A DNA stretch of 23,881 nt, taken from an uncultured Thermomicrobia bacterium (GTDB lineage Bacteria > Chloroflexota > Chloroflexia > Thermomicrobiales > JALYUS01). Shown in pieces: positions 13,777 through 22,136 of this stretch. The stretch is from positions 1-23,881 of the forward strand of contig CALBSO010000067.1 of NCBI GenBank assembly GCA_937968015.1, in the 5' to 3' direction. Every line of letters starts with the position of its first letter. The first letter of the stretch is position 1. Below the pieces are notes generated by a model. It did not search any database. It had not been told where the DNA came from and saw nothing but the letters and a program-made list of their open reading frames with translations. The position numbers were made by a program, and so were the translations under genes.

Positions 13777-15366
13777 GTGAGGGAAGGCACTCTTCCAACG
13801 CGCGCGGGACGCGCCCACCAGCGTTATCTCCACGCGGATACACCACCGAACGTGGGCGCCACGGGTCGTGGCCTCTCGTCCTTTTCCCCCTATATGACCC
13901 GGCTCATCCCGCCGTTTTTCCTCATCACTGTCACGGCAGTCGTGCTGCTCGGCGGCGGCTTCTGGTCCGTCCCTCCTCTCCTCGATCCCGTCACCGGCCT
14001 CCCCGTGCAAACGGTCATCAGCCAAGGAAATCACACCCTCCCGAACGGCGCGGTCGTTACTGACACCCCTACCGGCAATGATGTGAGCGTGACCGTCACG
14101 GTACCCGGCGGCAGTACCACGATCACGTTGCGCGGCGGCACGAACGATTCGACCTTCACGGGCTATCTCGCGCGCCCCGGCACGATCATCACAACGATCC
14201 CGCCGCGCGTCAGCATCGTCCCCGCACGGCACGGCGACACGCTTGAAACGATCGCAGGCCGCATGAATTCGACGTCCGCTGCCCTGATGTGGGCGAATGG
14301 TATCACCGATCCCACGCGCACCCTGCCAGCCGGGCAGACGATCCGCGTGCCGCCGCCCGGTACGATGCTCCACCAGATCAGAGAGACAGACACGCTGGAT
14401 GGCATTGCCCGCGCCTATCAAGTGCAGGTGCGAGAAATCACGTCATACCCCGGCAACAACATTCTCGAATCGTCGGATCTCGTACCGGGGAACTTCCTCA
14501 TCATTCCGACAACGAATCTGCCCACGCGGGACCACGTTGTCTTCTATCAACTGCGAGAGGGAGACTCCCTCTCGCGCGTCTCGGCGCTCTATGCGCTCAG
14601 GGACCCGGAGACTTTGCAGTGGGCAAATAATCTCCCGAGCCTCGATACGATTGTGATGCCCGGGCAAATCCTTGCGATCCCACCGACGGACGGCATCATC
14701 CATGTCGTCGAGTCGGAGGATACGCAGCGGAACATTGATGACGCGGTCACGCAGATCGCCAAGAACTTCGCCTGCACCGCCATCCCCTGCAAAGACCCAC
14801 CGACCGATCTGCGCGTCAACGAGATCGCGAGCAGGATCTTCGCCTTCGGCGGCAATCATCTGACGCACGGCAGCAAACTCATCCCTGGGCAGGAGATCGT
14901 CATCCCCGGCGGCATCCCATACGTCGAGCCACCGCCGATCATCATCCCGCAGAATGTGACGCTCGATAACCCGACGCGCGCCGGTACGTCGAACGGCGGT
15001 GGGTACACTCCCAGCGGGAGTGGCTCAATCGTCCGCATCGCCCAGCGCTACCTCGGTGCGTACCGCCAGCCGAGTGGTCTGCCATGGGCGTTCTGGTGTG
15101 AAAAGTTCGTCGGCGATGTCGCGGACAATGCCGGTGTTGCGCATTATCGCTTTCCCACCGCGCTGTCGGACGCCTATTCCGGGCCGCTCTATCGTGGGCG
15201 TGCCCCGGCGGGCACCCTCGTCTTCTTTGACCGATCCTGGAATTATGCGGGGCATGTCGGCATCGCGATGGGCGACGGCACGATGATCTCCGCGCTTTCC
15301 AATGGCGTCGTGCGTACCGCCTATGAAGGATCGGGCGGCTACCTGGGATGGCGGCCATTCCCGTAG
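13777..15366 (+). CDS. Membrane-anchored LysM protein with C-terminal CHAP/NlpC-P60-like domain
   Basis: Cell-wall protein of 529 residues. An N-terminal cytoplasmic stretch is followed by one membrane segment at about 44-64. Three LysM-type repeats occupy about 150-192, 198-245 and 257-302, each with the typical GDTL/DTLDGIA start. A fourth, diverged repeat (308-378) carries a Cys pair (CTAIPC). The C-terminal domain (about 415-529) has Cys441 in WCEKFVGDV and His493 in AGHVGIAMGDG, the Cys-His arrangement of CHAP/NlpC-P60 peptidoglycan amidases or endopeptidases. The start is GTG 13777, with GGAGGA at 13762-13767. The downstream paralog shares the LysM part but ends in an M23 domain, so the pair probably cleaves different bonds of the same wall. 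Confidence 0.87.
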   Translation: MREGTLPTRAGRAHQRYLHADTPPNVGATGRGLSSFSPYMTRLIPPFFLITVTAVVLLGGGFWSVPPLLDPVTGLPVQTVISQGNHTLPNGAVVTDTPTGNDVSVTVTVPGGSTTITLRGGTNDSTFTGYLARPGTIITTIPPRVSIVPARHGDTLETIAGRMNSTSAALMWANGITDPTRTLPAGQTIRVPPPGTMLHQIRETDTLDGIARAYQVQVREITSYPGNNILESSDLVPGNFLIIPTTNLPTRDHVVFYQLREGDSLSRVSALYALRDPETLQWANNLPSLDTIVMPGQILAIPPTDGIIHVVESEDTQRNIDDAVTQIAKNFACTAIPCKDPPTDLRVNEIASRIFAFGGNHLTHGSKLIPGQEIVIPGGIPYVEPPPIIIPQNVTLDNPTRAGTSNGGGYTPSGSGSIVRIAQRYLGAYRQPSGLPWAFWCEKFVGDVADNAGVAHYRFPTALSDAYSGPLYRGRAPAGTLVFFDRSWNYAGHVGIAMGDGTMISALSNGVVRTAYEGSGGYLGWRPFP

Positions 15367-15418
15367 GTCTTGGTGGCGCAGGCTTTCGCCACCAGTTTGG
15401 AAAGGACTTCCTGATATC

Positions 15419-17104
15419 GTGGAACGACAAGCGCCGAATGCCCCGAAGCCACATCCCCGCTATCTCCGCGCCGAGGCGGTAGCGCCCGCATCATCGGGCG
15501 GCGTGCTGGCCGGTGGGATGCTGCTCGTGCGGCTGCTGCCCGCACTCGTCGTCTTCGGCATGATCGGTGTCGTCCTGATTGGGCGGGGGTTCTGGGGCGC
15601 GGATCAGCAGGTCGTGGCACCGAGCGGCGCGACGGAGACGATTGACGTCACGGCAACGAATCAGCCTCCGGACGGCGTTGCGGTCACGGTCAATGTTCCC
15701 GGCGGGCAGACGGTCGTCAACGCACCCACGAACCTCACCGATCTGACGACAACCAACTACCTCTCCCGCCCCGCAATCGCCCTGACCGTCAAGCCGCAGC
15801 GGATAGATGTCGTGCGCGCGCTGCGCGCGCAGACGCTGGACGACATCGCCAAACAGAGGGGTATCAGCACGACCGCCTTGATGTGGGCGAATAACATCAG
15901 CGACCCCACGACGACGCTGCCGGTCGGCATTGCGATCAAGGTGCCGCCGAAGGGGACGATGCTTCACCGGGTTCGGGAGACCGACACCCTGGAAGGTATC
16001 GCCCGCGCCTATCAGGTAAAGCCCGAGCAGATCGTGAACTATCCCGGCAACAACGTGCAGGCAACGAGCGATCTCGTCGCCGGGTCGTATCTGCTCATCC
16101 CGACCGAGAACCTCCCCGCGCGGGATCGCACGGTCTTTTATCAGGTGCGACAGGGCGACTCTCTCTGGAAAATCGCGCAGTCGTATGGCCTGACGAAGCC
16201 GACGACGGTCGTCTGGGCGAACAGCCTGCCGGACAATTGGGTCCTCAAACCCGGACAGATTATCGCCATCCCACCGATAGACGGCGTCATTCACGTCGCC
16301 GAGGAGGTGGATACGCAGCGAAATGTGGACGACGCGATCACGCAGGTCGCCAAGAACTTCGCCTGCACCGCCATCCCCTGCAAAGACCCGCCGACTGACC
16401 TGCGCGTCAGTCAACTGCGGGAAGCCATCTTCGCCTTTGGCCCGAACGGCCTGACGCACGGCGGCCGGCTGGTGAAGGGGCAGGAGATCGTCATCCCCGG
16501 CGGCATTCCCTATGTCGAGCCGCCCCCGGTGATCATCCCGCAGAATGTCCAGATTGATAACCCGGAAACCCGCGCGCCCGCCCCGGCGTCCGCGCCATCC
16601 CGCCCGGCGGCTTCCGCCCCCGCATCTGCGCCGGCGACCCAGGCCGCGCGCGCTCCGGCCGCCGCGCCGCAACCTGCACCGGGCTTCCCCGGCTCCTATC
16701 CCGCGATCTACTACCCGGCCCAGTCGTACAGTTGCAGCGGTCGTAACCCCGGCTTCGTCTGGCCCGAATCGGGCACGATCACTTCGACCTTCAACGGCGG
16801 TCACAACGGCATTGACATTGCCACGACGGCTGGCACGCGCCTCGCCGCCGCGCAGGCGGGATGGGTCGTCTACGCGGGCTGGACCTCCGACGGCCTCGGC
16901 AACGCCGTGTACATTGATCACGGCAACGGGTTTGTCACCGTCTACGGACATATGCAGAGTATCGCCGTCAGTGTCGGGCAGCGCGTCTCGAAGGGGCAGG
17001 CGATCGGTGCGGAGGGCAGCAGCGGCAACAGCACCGGCCCGCACGTTCACTTCATGGTGATTGATAATGGGCGGTCGTGTAACCCGTTTAATTACTTACC
17101 GTAG
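15419..17104 (+). CDS. Membrane-anchored LysM protein with C-terminal M23 (LytM) metallopeptidase domain
   Basis: Peptidoglycan endopeptidase-like protein of 561 residues. One membrane segment at about 33-55 is followed by LysM repeats at about 130-178, 182-229 and 240-286, and the same diverged Cys-pair repeat (292-362). An Ala/Pro-rich linker (about 383-420) joins the M23 domain (445-561). The zinc site is complete: His462 and Asp466 (GHNGIDIA), with His542 and His544 (GPHVHF); His511 lies in YGHMQ. The start GTG 15419 is chosen because the N-terminus then aligns with the paralog (HPRYL against HQRYL); the frame is open upstream, but that part overlaps the previous gene. GGAAAGG lies 13 bases upstream. 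Likely co-transcribed with the CHAP paralog. Confidence 0.9.
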   Translation: MERQAPNAPKPHPRYLRAEAVAPASSGGVLAGGMLLVRLLPALVVFGMIGVVLIGRGFWGADQQVVAPSGATETIDVTATNQPPDGVAVTVNVPGGQTVVNAPTNLTDLTTTNYLSRPAIALTVKPQRIDVVRALRAQTLDDIAKQRGISTTALMWANNISDPTTTLPVGIAIKVPPKGTMLHRVRETDTLEGIARAYQVKPEQIVNYPGNNVQATSDLVAGSYLLIPTENLPARDRTVFYQVRQGDSLWKIAQSYGLTKPTTVVWANSLPDNWVLKPGQIIAIPPIDGVIHVAEEVDTQRNVDDAITQVAKNFACTAIPCKDPPTDLRVSQLREAIFAFGPNGLTHGGRLVKGQEIVIPGGIPYVEPPPVIIPQNVQIDNPETRAPAPASAPSRPAASAPASAPATQAARAPAAAPQPAPGFPGSYPAIYYPAQSYSCSGRNPGFVWPESGTITSTFNGGHNGIDIATTAGTRLAAAQAGWVVYAGWTSDGLGNAVYIDHGNGFVTVYGHMQSIAVSVGQRVSKGQAIGAEGSSGNSTGPHVHFMVIDNGRSCNPFNYLP

Positions 17105-17117
17105 GGGAGGTTCGAGG

Positions 17118-17197
17118 TTCGAGGTTCGGGGTTCGGGGTTCGAGATTCAGAGTCCGAAGAAAATGGGAGTCATCCGCTCCGAACCCCGAACCTCGAA
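17118..17197. terminator. Hairpin built of TTCGAGG/TTCGGGG repeats between convergent genes
   Basis: Tandem 7-base units TTCGAGG and TTCGGGG start at 17111. A 19-base arm (17118-17136) is a perfect reverse complement of 17179-17197, with a 42-base loop. It separates the M23 gene (ends 17104) from the convergent phenylacetate-CoA ligase gene (ends 17199) and probably ends both transcripts. The unit recurs, from general knowledge, as dispersed intergenic repeats in Chloroflexota and other phyla. Confidence 0.7.
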
Positions 17198-17198
17198 C

Positions 17199-18527
17199 TC
17201 AGATGCGTTGCCGCCGATCCACGACGCGGACGGCCTTGCCGACCTCGATGCGCTCCATACTCCCCGGTTCGACGAGCGTGACACGGCAGGTGAGACCGAG
17301 GCGGCTTTTGAGGGCATCCACGAGCCGCCCATGCAACTCGCGCACGGCGGGGTGATCCGGATCAAGCGCCCAGCCCGCGATGCCGTGGAAGGAGGGCGTC
17401 ACTTCGGTCATGACGTCCATCGTGTCGAGCGGCCCCTCACGGTCGAGGATGATCTGGTAGAAGGGCGCGATGCCACCCATACCGAGCATCACCGCCTCGA
17501 CCTCCGATGGATAGACATTGACGCCGCGCACGATGAGCATGTCATCGTGCCGTCCACGCAGCCGCGCCATCCGCATACTCGTCCGCCCGCAGGAGCAGGG
17601 GTCGGGAATGAGGGCGGTGATGTCGCCGGTGCGGTAGCGGATGAGCGGGAATGCCTCCTTGGTCAGGCACGTCAGGACGAGTTCGCCCTGATCGCCAGGC
17701 GGGAGCGCTGCGCCTGTCTCCGGGTTGATGATCTCCGGCAGGAAATGGTCTTCGGCGATGTGGAGGCCGTGCTGCGCCTCAATGCACTCACAGGCGACGC
17801 CCGGCCCAATGATCTCCGAGAGGCCGTAGATGTCCACCGCTTTGATCGCCAACCGCCGCTCGATCTCACGGCGCAGCTCATCCGTCCACGGCTCCGCGCC
17901 AAGGATCGCGAAGGAGAGGGGTAATTCCTGTGGGTTGATCCCCTGCCGCTCCATTTCATCGGCAATGGTGAGCGCATACGAGGGCGTACAGCAAAGCACC
18001 TTCGCGCCGAAATCCTTGAGGAGCATTACCTGCCGGGGCGTATTGCCGCCGCTCATCGGCACAACCGTCGCGCCCATCAGTTCGCCGCCGTCGTGCATGC
18101 CGAGGCCGCCGGTGAAGAGTCCGTAGCCGTACGCGTTATGCACGACATCGCCCGGCTGCCCGCCACCGAGGGCGAGGGCCCGCGCGCAGACTTCCGCCCA
18201 GACGCCGAGATCGTGCCGCGTATAGCCGACGACGGTCAGTTTCCCTTTCGTGCCGGACGATGCGTGGATGCGCACGACCTCGGACCGTGGCGCCGCGAAA
18301 AGGCCGAAGGGATAGTTATCCCGCAGGTCACTCTTTGTTGTGAATGGCAGGCGCGGCAGATCATCGAGGGAACGCACATCGTCCGGTGCGATGTCATGCG
18401 CGGCGAACCGCTCCCGGTAAAACGGGACGCGCTCCGCGACGTATGCCACTTTCTCCCGCAGCCGCGCGGCCTGCAGATCACGGAGCCGGTCGCGGCCCAT
18501 CGCCTCCGCCTCAGGATTCCAGAGCAT
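17199..18527 (-). CDS. paaK: Phenylacetate-CoA ligase
   Basis: AMP-forming ligase of 442 residues that activates phenylacetate, or a related aryl acid, with ATP and CoA. This is the first step of aerobic phenylacetate degradation. The P-loop-like motif is ASSGTKGKLTVVGYT at about 89-103. The later motifs are YGLSEIIGPGVACEC, the adenylate site RYRTGDITAL and the hinge RMARLRGRHDDMLIVRGVN. The length is normal. The family's usual SSGTTGKPT reads SSGTKGKLT here. The start is ATG 18527, with GGAGGGGAGAAGG just upstream; an ATG six codons earlier lacks such a site. No other paa genes are nearby, so it may serve another aryl-CoA pathway, possibly with the amidohydrolase-Rieske unit. Confidence 0.9.
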   Translation of the reverse strand: MLWNPEAEAMGRDRLRDLQAARLREKVAYVAERVPFYRERFAAHDIAPDDVRSLDDLPRLPFTTKSDLRDNYPFGLFAAPRSEVVRIHASSGTKGKLTVVGYTRHDLGVWAEVCARALALGGGQPGDVVHNAYGYGLFTGGLGMHDGGELMGATVVPMSGGNTPRQVMLLKDFGAKVLCCTPSYALTIADEMERQGINPQELPLSFAILGAEPWTDELRREIERRLAIKAVDIYGLSEIIGPGVACECIEAQHGLHIAEDHFLPEIINPETGAALPPGDQGELVLTCLTKEAFPLIRYRTGDITALIPDPCSCGRTSMRMARLRGRHDDMLIVRGVNVYPSEVEAVMLGMGGIAPFYQIILDREGPLDTMDVMTEVTPSFHGIAGWALDPDHPAVRELHGRLVDALKSRLGLTCRVTLVEPGSMERIEVGKAVRVVDRRQRI

Positions 18528-18897
18528 CGCCCTTCTCCCCTCCATTGCACCGGGTTGCCGATTGTAATGGGACTATACCATGGGGAGCGATCCTCATTCC
18601 CCCTATCCCGCACGATAGACAGAGGCACATCGGAATATTCCCATGCATCTCTGCTATACTCTTGACCAATGCATTATATCTTCGCCACTCCGCTCTCGGC
18701 TGCCATTCCCCGGAGGTGCCTTCTGCCGATCGCGAGCCGCAATGTTGGATGCGTCCAAGCGGCACAGGGGACGGTTCGACACAAACGGCGCGAACCATCC
18801 CGCAGTGCATTCCGCGGGCGCTTCGTGCATGCCGTATGATAGCGGGAGAGCGATGCGCGGACATCGTCCGAGCCGGAATTCGTGAAAGGTGAGTGCA
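18528..18897. other. Divergent intergenic region between paaK and the nitroreductase gene
   Basis: About 370 bases without a credible gene. On the plus strand TATGAT (18835-18840) could be a -10 box for the nitroreductase, but no good -35 lies 16-18 bases upstream. A small dyad, GGTTCG (18773-18778) and CGAACC (18791-18796), could bind a regulator. On the minus strand TATAGT (18578-18573) is a possible -10 for paaK, again without a clear -35. Confidence 0.35.
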
Positions 18898-19455
18898 ATG
18901 ATGGCAACGCTCGCGAACGCGCGTGAGATGGTCGAGGAAATGCGCCAGGTCCGGCAGGCCCGGCTCTTTCGGCCCGATTCCGTACCCCAGGACGTGCTGG
19001 CTCAACTCCTCGAAATCGCGCGTTGGACTGGCAGTTCACGCAATTCCCAGCCCTGGCATTTTGTCGTCGTGACGAACAAAGAGCATCTTCGGCAACTCAG
19101 CCAGTTGCGGACGCCCATTACCTGGGTCGCCGATGCGCCGCTCGCGATTGTCATTGTCCTCGATGGTGCGAGCGAGTTGAGCGAAGCCTACGACGAAGGT
19201 CGCGTCACCGAGCGGCTGCTGATCGGCGCGCGTATCCTCGGCCTCGGCGGGGGTACCGCGTGGTTCGGTGATGCTGCCCAGCAACAGCAGGCGAAGGAGA
19301 TGCTCGGCATTCCGACCGAGCGGACGGCACATTCCGCGGTCGTGATCGGCTATCCCACCACGTTGAAGGACCACCGGCCGAACGCGAATGTGCCCGGACG
19401 CAAGCCGCTTCCCGAGATCGTCAGTTACGCCCGATTCGGTGCATCGAAGGCGTAA
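18898..19455 (+). CDS. Nitroreductase-family flavoprotein
   Basis: FMN-dependent oxidoreductase of 185 residues. The N-terminal RQARLFRPDSVPQDVLAQLL and the flavin-contact phrase SSRNSQPWHFVVV are typical; the second half has ARILGLGGGTAWFGD, then the C-terminal strand AHSAVVIGYP with GRKPLPEIV. It reduces nitro compounds, quinones or flavins with NAD(P)H. The start is ATG 18898, with AAGGTGAG upstream; GTG 18889 is an alternative that adds three residues. It diverges from paaK and converges on the response-regulator-like gene, whose stop is 6 bases away with no hairpin between. Substrate unknown. Confidence 0.87.
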   Translation: MMATLANAREMVEEMRQVRQARLFRPDSVPQDVLAQLLEIARWTGSSRNSQPWHFVVVTNKEHLRQLSQLRTPITWVADAPLAIVIVLDGASELSEAYDEGRVTERLLIGARILGLGGGTAWFGDAAQQQQAKEMLGIPTERTAHSAVVIGYPTTLKDHRPNANVPGRKPLPEIVSYARFGASKA

Positions 19456-19461
19456 CCACGA

Positions 19462-20199
19462 CTACCGCGCGCCAAGCGCCTCGTGCATATAGGAAATGTT
19501 CGGCGGCATCTGGCGATTGTCCACAAGTTGGTAGCCGATACCCCGGATCGTGATGATCCGCTCCGCGCCGACTTTGCGCCGCAGCCTGCTCACGGTCGCG
19601 TCGAGCGCGTTCTGGCCGTCCAGATCGGCGTGCGGTATCGGGACCATCGCCAATCGTTCCCGCGCGACGGGGCGGTTGCGGGCGGAAAAGAGCATGCGGA
19701 AGAGCCGGTACTCGCTAACCGAGAGGTGGACCGGCGCACCGCCAACAATCGAGACGAGATGCGCCGCCTCGTCGAGGTGGTAATCACTGTGGGAGAGGTC
19801 ATCCTGCGCGCCGAAGCGGACGCGGATCACCGCCGCCAGCCGCGCTACCATCTCCTCGATCATCACCGGGAGCGGCAGGAAGTCATCCGCGCCCGCCTGC
19901 AAGGCCATCTCGATGACGGCAGGCGCGGATTCCGGGCTGAAGACGACGACCGGCAGGGGGAGCACGCTCGTCAACCGGCGGATCGTCGCGTAGGCGGTCG
20001 TCGGGAAGCAGCCCGCCGGGATCGGGAGGACGATCACCATGCGCGGCGGCAGCGGAAGAGCGAAGAGCGCCTGCATGTCAGGCGTCTCATCCCACTGCCA
20101 TCCTTCCGCCTCAATCGCGGAGGGAAACCCCGTAGTGACCGCGCGCGCCTCCCCCACGACCATGATCCACGTTTCTTCCGGCGCATATGCCATTCTCAC
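19462..20199 (-). CDS. OmpR-type winged-helix regulator with a degenerate receiver domain
   Basis: DNA-binding protein of 245 residues. The C-terminal domain (about 150-235) is a PhoB/OmpR winged helix: VHLSVSEYRLFRMLF, NALDATVSRLRRKVG, IITIRGIGYQLV. The N-terminal domain folds like a receiver, but the phosphoacceptor Asp is missing (the strand reads MVIVLPIPAGCF instead of DLILLDVMLP) and the conserved Lys is replaced (ADDFLPLPV rather than ISKPF). It may therefore be phosphorylation-independent. The start is GTG 20199, with GGAG 8 bases upstream; the open frame extends further but has no ribosome site. It lies downstream of the two-component pair on the same strand, with its own leader containing an 8-bp-arm hairpin. 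It may counteract or extend that system. Confidence 0.8.
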   Translation of the reverse strand: MRMAYAPEETWIMVVGEARAVTTGFPSAIEAEGWQWDETPDMQALFALPLPPRMVIVLPIPAGCFPTTAYATIRRLTSVLPLPVVVFSPESAPAVIEMALQAGADDFLPLPVMIEEMVARLAAVIRVRFGAQDDLSHSDYHLDEAAHLVSIVGGAPVHLSVSEYRLFRMLFSARNRPVARERLAMVPIPHADLDGQNALDATVSRLRRKVGAERIITIRGIGYQLVDNRQMPPNISYMHEALGAR

Positions 20200-20229
20200 G
20201 ATGATCGCTCCATTCTTTACGCGGTACGT

Positions 20230-20253
20230 GAGCGTGGCTCCCCGGCCACGCTC
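20230..20253 (-). promoter_or_regulatory. Hairpin or operator upstream of the atypical response regulator
   Basis: GAGCGTGG (20230-20237) and CCACGCTC (20246-20253) form a perfect 8-bp dyad with an 8-base spacer, about 30 bases upstream of the GTG start. It could be a leader hairpin or a protein-binding site. Confidence 0.4.
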
Positions 20254-20378
20254 CCCTATTACGCAGAGAACGATACCAACATGAGATGTGCGGAAGCATT
20301 GCATCGGCGCGGCGCGATCTGACGATTCATTCAAGCGAGCAGGCAGCGGACAGCAGGCTGTTGCGGGGTGACGCGCGG

Positions 20379-22136
20379 CTACGCGTTGCTGTCCGTGATC
20401 GGAATCGTGAAAATGAACGTACTGCCACCGGGAACCCCGGGGGCGGCAGGCTGCCCGCTGTCTGCTGCCTGCGGCCCGCTTTCCACCCAGACGCGGCCAC
20501 CGTGCGCGGCGACCAGTTGCCGGACGACGGCGAGGCCGAGGCCGAGGCCGGAGGCATCCTGCTGGGGAATGTTTGTGCCCTTGACGAACCGCTCGAAGAT
20601 GCGCTCAACGTCCTCCGGGGCAACGCCCGGCCCCGGGTCATGGACCCTGACGCGGATCGCGCCGTCCACCACATCGGCGGCGACGCGGATCGCCGTACCC
20701 GGCTCGGAGAACTTCATCGCATTGGAGAGCAGATTGTTCAGAATCTGATGCAGCCGCACCGGGTCGGCCATCGTCCGGGGGAGCGACGCCGCGATCGCCG
20801 TCTCCACCTCGATGCGGGCATTGGCAAAGAGCGGGGCAGCGTTCGCGATGGCGGCGCGGATCAGGTCGCCTATCTCTACCGACTCCCGTTGGAGGGTGAG
20901 GCGGCCGAGGTCGGCCTGGACGAGATCGTTGATGTCATCCACGAGCCGCCAGAGTTGCCGCACGCTGAGCGCGGCGGTGTCGAGGAAGTCGCGTTGCATC
21001 GCCGTCAGGGGGCCGACGCGCTCCTGCGTAAGGATATTCAGGAAGCCATGGATCGAGGCGAGCGGGTTACGCAGTTCGTGCGAGACGACGCTCATGAACT
21101 CGGCACGCGTTCGCTCGACCCGCCGCACCGCCGCCGCGTCCTGGATCACGCGCTCGGCATTGTAGACCGCGGTGCCGATCACCGAACTGCAATCCGTGAG
21201 GGTCTGCTGCGTCTCAGGGTCGAACGGCTCCGTGTGGAAGTAGCAGACGAGGCCAACGAGCGTCCCGGCGGCGCGGAGCGGCACGGCAAAGACCATCTGC
21301 CCGGAGACGATATCCGTGATCGGCATGAACCGCGCGCCGTTCGTGGTGTGGGCAATTCGGAGGGCATAGGCGTCGAGCGCCCATTGCCGCAGCCGCTCGC
21401 GCTGCCCGACCGTCTGCAATGTCCGCGTGAAGACGGCCGTTTCCGGTGCGAGATCCTCCCCCTCGGTGACGAGGACACCGACCGTGTACGGCACGACATC
21501 GCAGACGAAGGGCATGACGATTTCGAGCGCCTGACGGGGATCCTCGCACGCGGTGACCGCCCGCGTCAGGGCGAGGAGCATCGTCGCACGGTGCGCCGTC
21601 GCCTCCTGTTCCATCGCCCGTCGCGCCTGCGCAATCGCGAGCGCCGCGCCGTGCGCCGAGGCCCGGAGGGTCGCCAGTGTGCCGCGATGGAATGTGCCGG
21701 CCTTCGGCGCCCACGCGGTCAATGTGCCGTAGAAATTCGTGCCGTCCGCCATCGGGACGCACATGATCGTGCCGGACGATTCGCGCCGAAGCGAGAGGAA
21801 GCGCGGTTCCTTCGTCACATCGTGGATGAGGAGCGGCGCGCCCGTCTGCCCGACCGTCCCCGCGATGCCGACGCCGAGAGGGAAGGCGGCCTGCCCGATC
21901 ATGCCGAGCGGCATGTCCGAGACGACGACCGTCCGCAGGGTATCCAGCGTCTCAAAGAGTTGCACCGAGCAGCGGCACTCCGCGAAGGAGAGCGCGATGT
22001 GCTGGACGAACTGCAGGAGCAGGGGACGCAAGGCATCAATCTCCGCCTCGCTCATCCCCCGCCGCTCTGCCGGGCGAGCCGCAGCGTACTGCTCCGGCAG
22101 CGCGTTACGCGGCGCGGCGACCGTCTCGATAGACAT
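20379..22136 (-). CDS. GAF-domain sensor histidine kinase
   Basis: Histidine kinase of 585 residues with no membrane segment, so a cytoplasmic sensor. Two GAF-like domains lie at about 30-175 and 185-330. The HisKA H-box has phospho-acceptor His353 in VVSHELRNPLASIHGF. The ATPase domain shows the N-box HQILNNLLSNAMKF (463-476), G1 DPGPG (500-504) and G2 GLGLGL (530-535). It overlaps the response regulator stop by 32 bases, starting at ATG 22136, and phosphorylates that partner. GAF domains suggest a small-molecule or redox signal. The N-terminal start is uncertain; ATG 22055 is an alternative. Confidence 0.9.
   Translation of the reverse strand: MSIETVAAPRNALPEQYAAARPAERRGMSEAEIDALRPLLLQFVQHIALSFAECRCSVQLFETLDTLRTVVVSDMPLGMIGQAAFPLGVGIAGTVGQTGAPLLIHDVTKEPRFLSLRRESSGTIMCVPMADGTNFYGTLTAWAPKAGTFHRGTLATLRASAHGAALAIAQARRAMEQEATAHRATMLLALTRAVTACEDPRQALEIVMPFVCDVVPYTVGVLVTEGEDLAPETAVFTRTLQTVGQRERLRQWALDAYALRIAHTTNGARFMPITDIVSGQMVFAVPLRAAGTLVGLVCYFHTEPFDPETQQTLTDCSSVIGTAVYNAERVIQDAAAVRRVERTRAEFMSVVSHELRNPLASIHGFLNILTQERVGPLTAMQRDFLDTAALSVRQLWRLVDDINDLVQADLGRLTLQRESVEIGDLIRAAIANAAPLFANARIEVETAIAASLPRTMADPVRLHQILNNLLSNAMKFSEPGTAIRVAADVVDGAIRVRVHDPGPGVAPEDVERIFERFVKGTNIPQQDASGLGLGLAVVRQLVAAHGGRVWVESGPQAADSGQPAAPGVPGGSTFIFTIPITDSNA

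Noticed and set aside
15491..17050. A 519-codon open frame on the minus strand
   Set aside because: It is antisense to the LysM/M23 gene, has no recognisable motif and no ribosome site; it is a GC-driven shadow.
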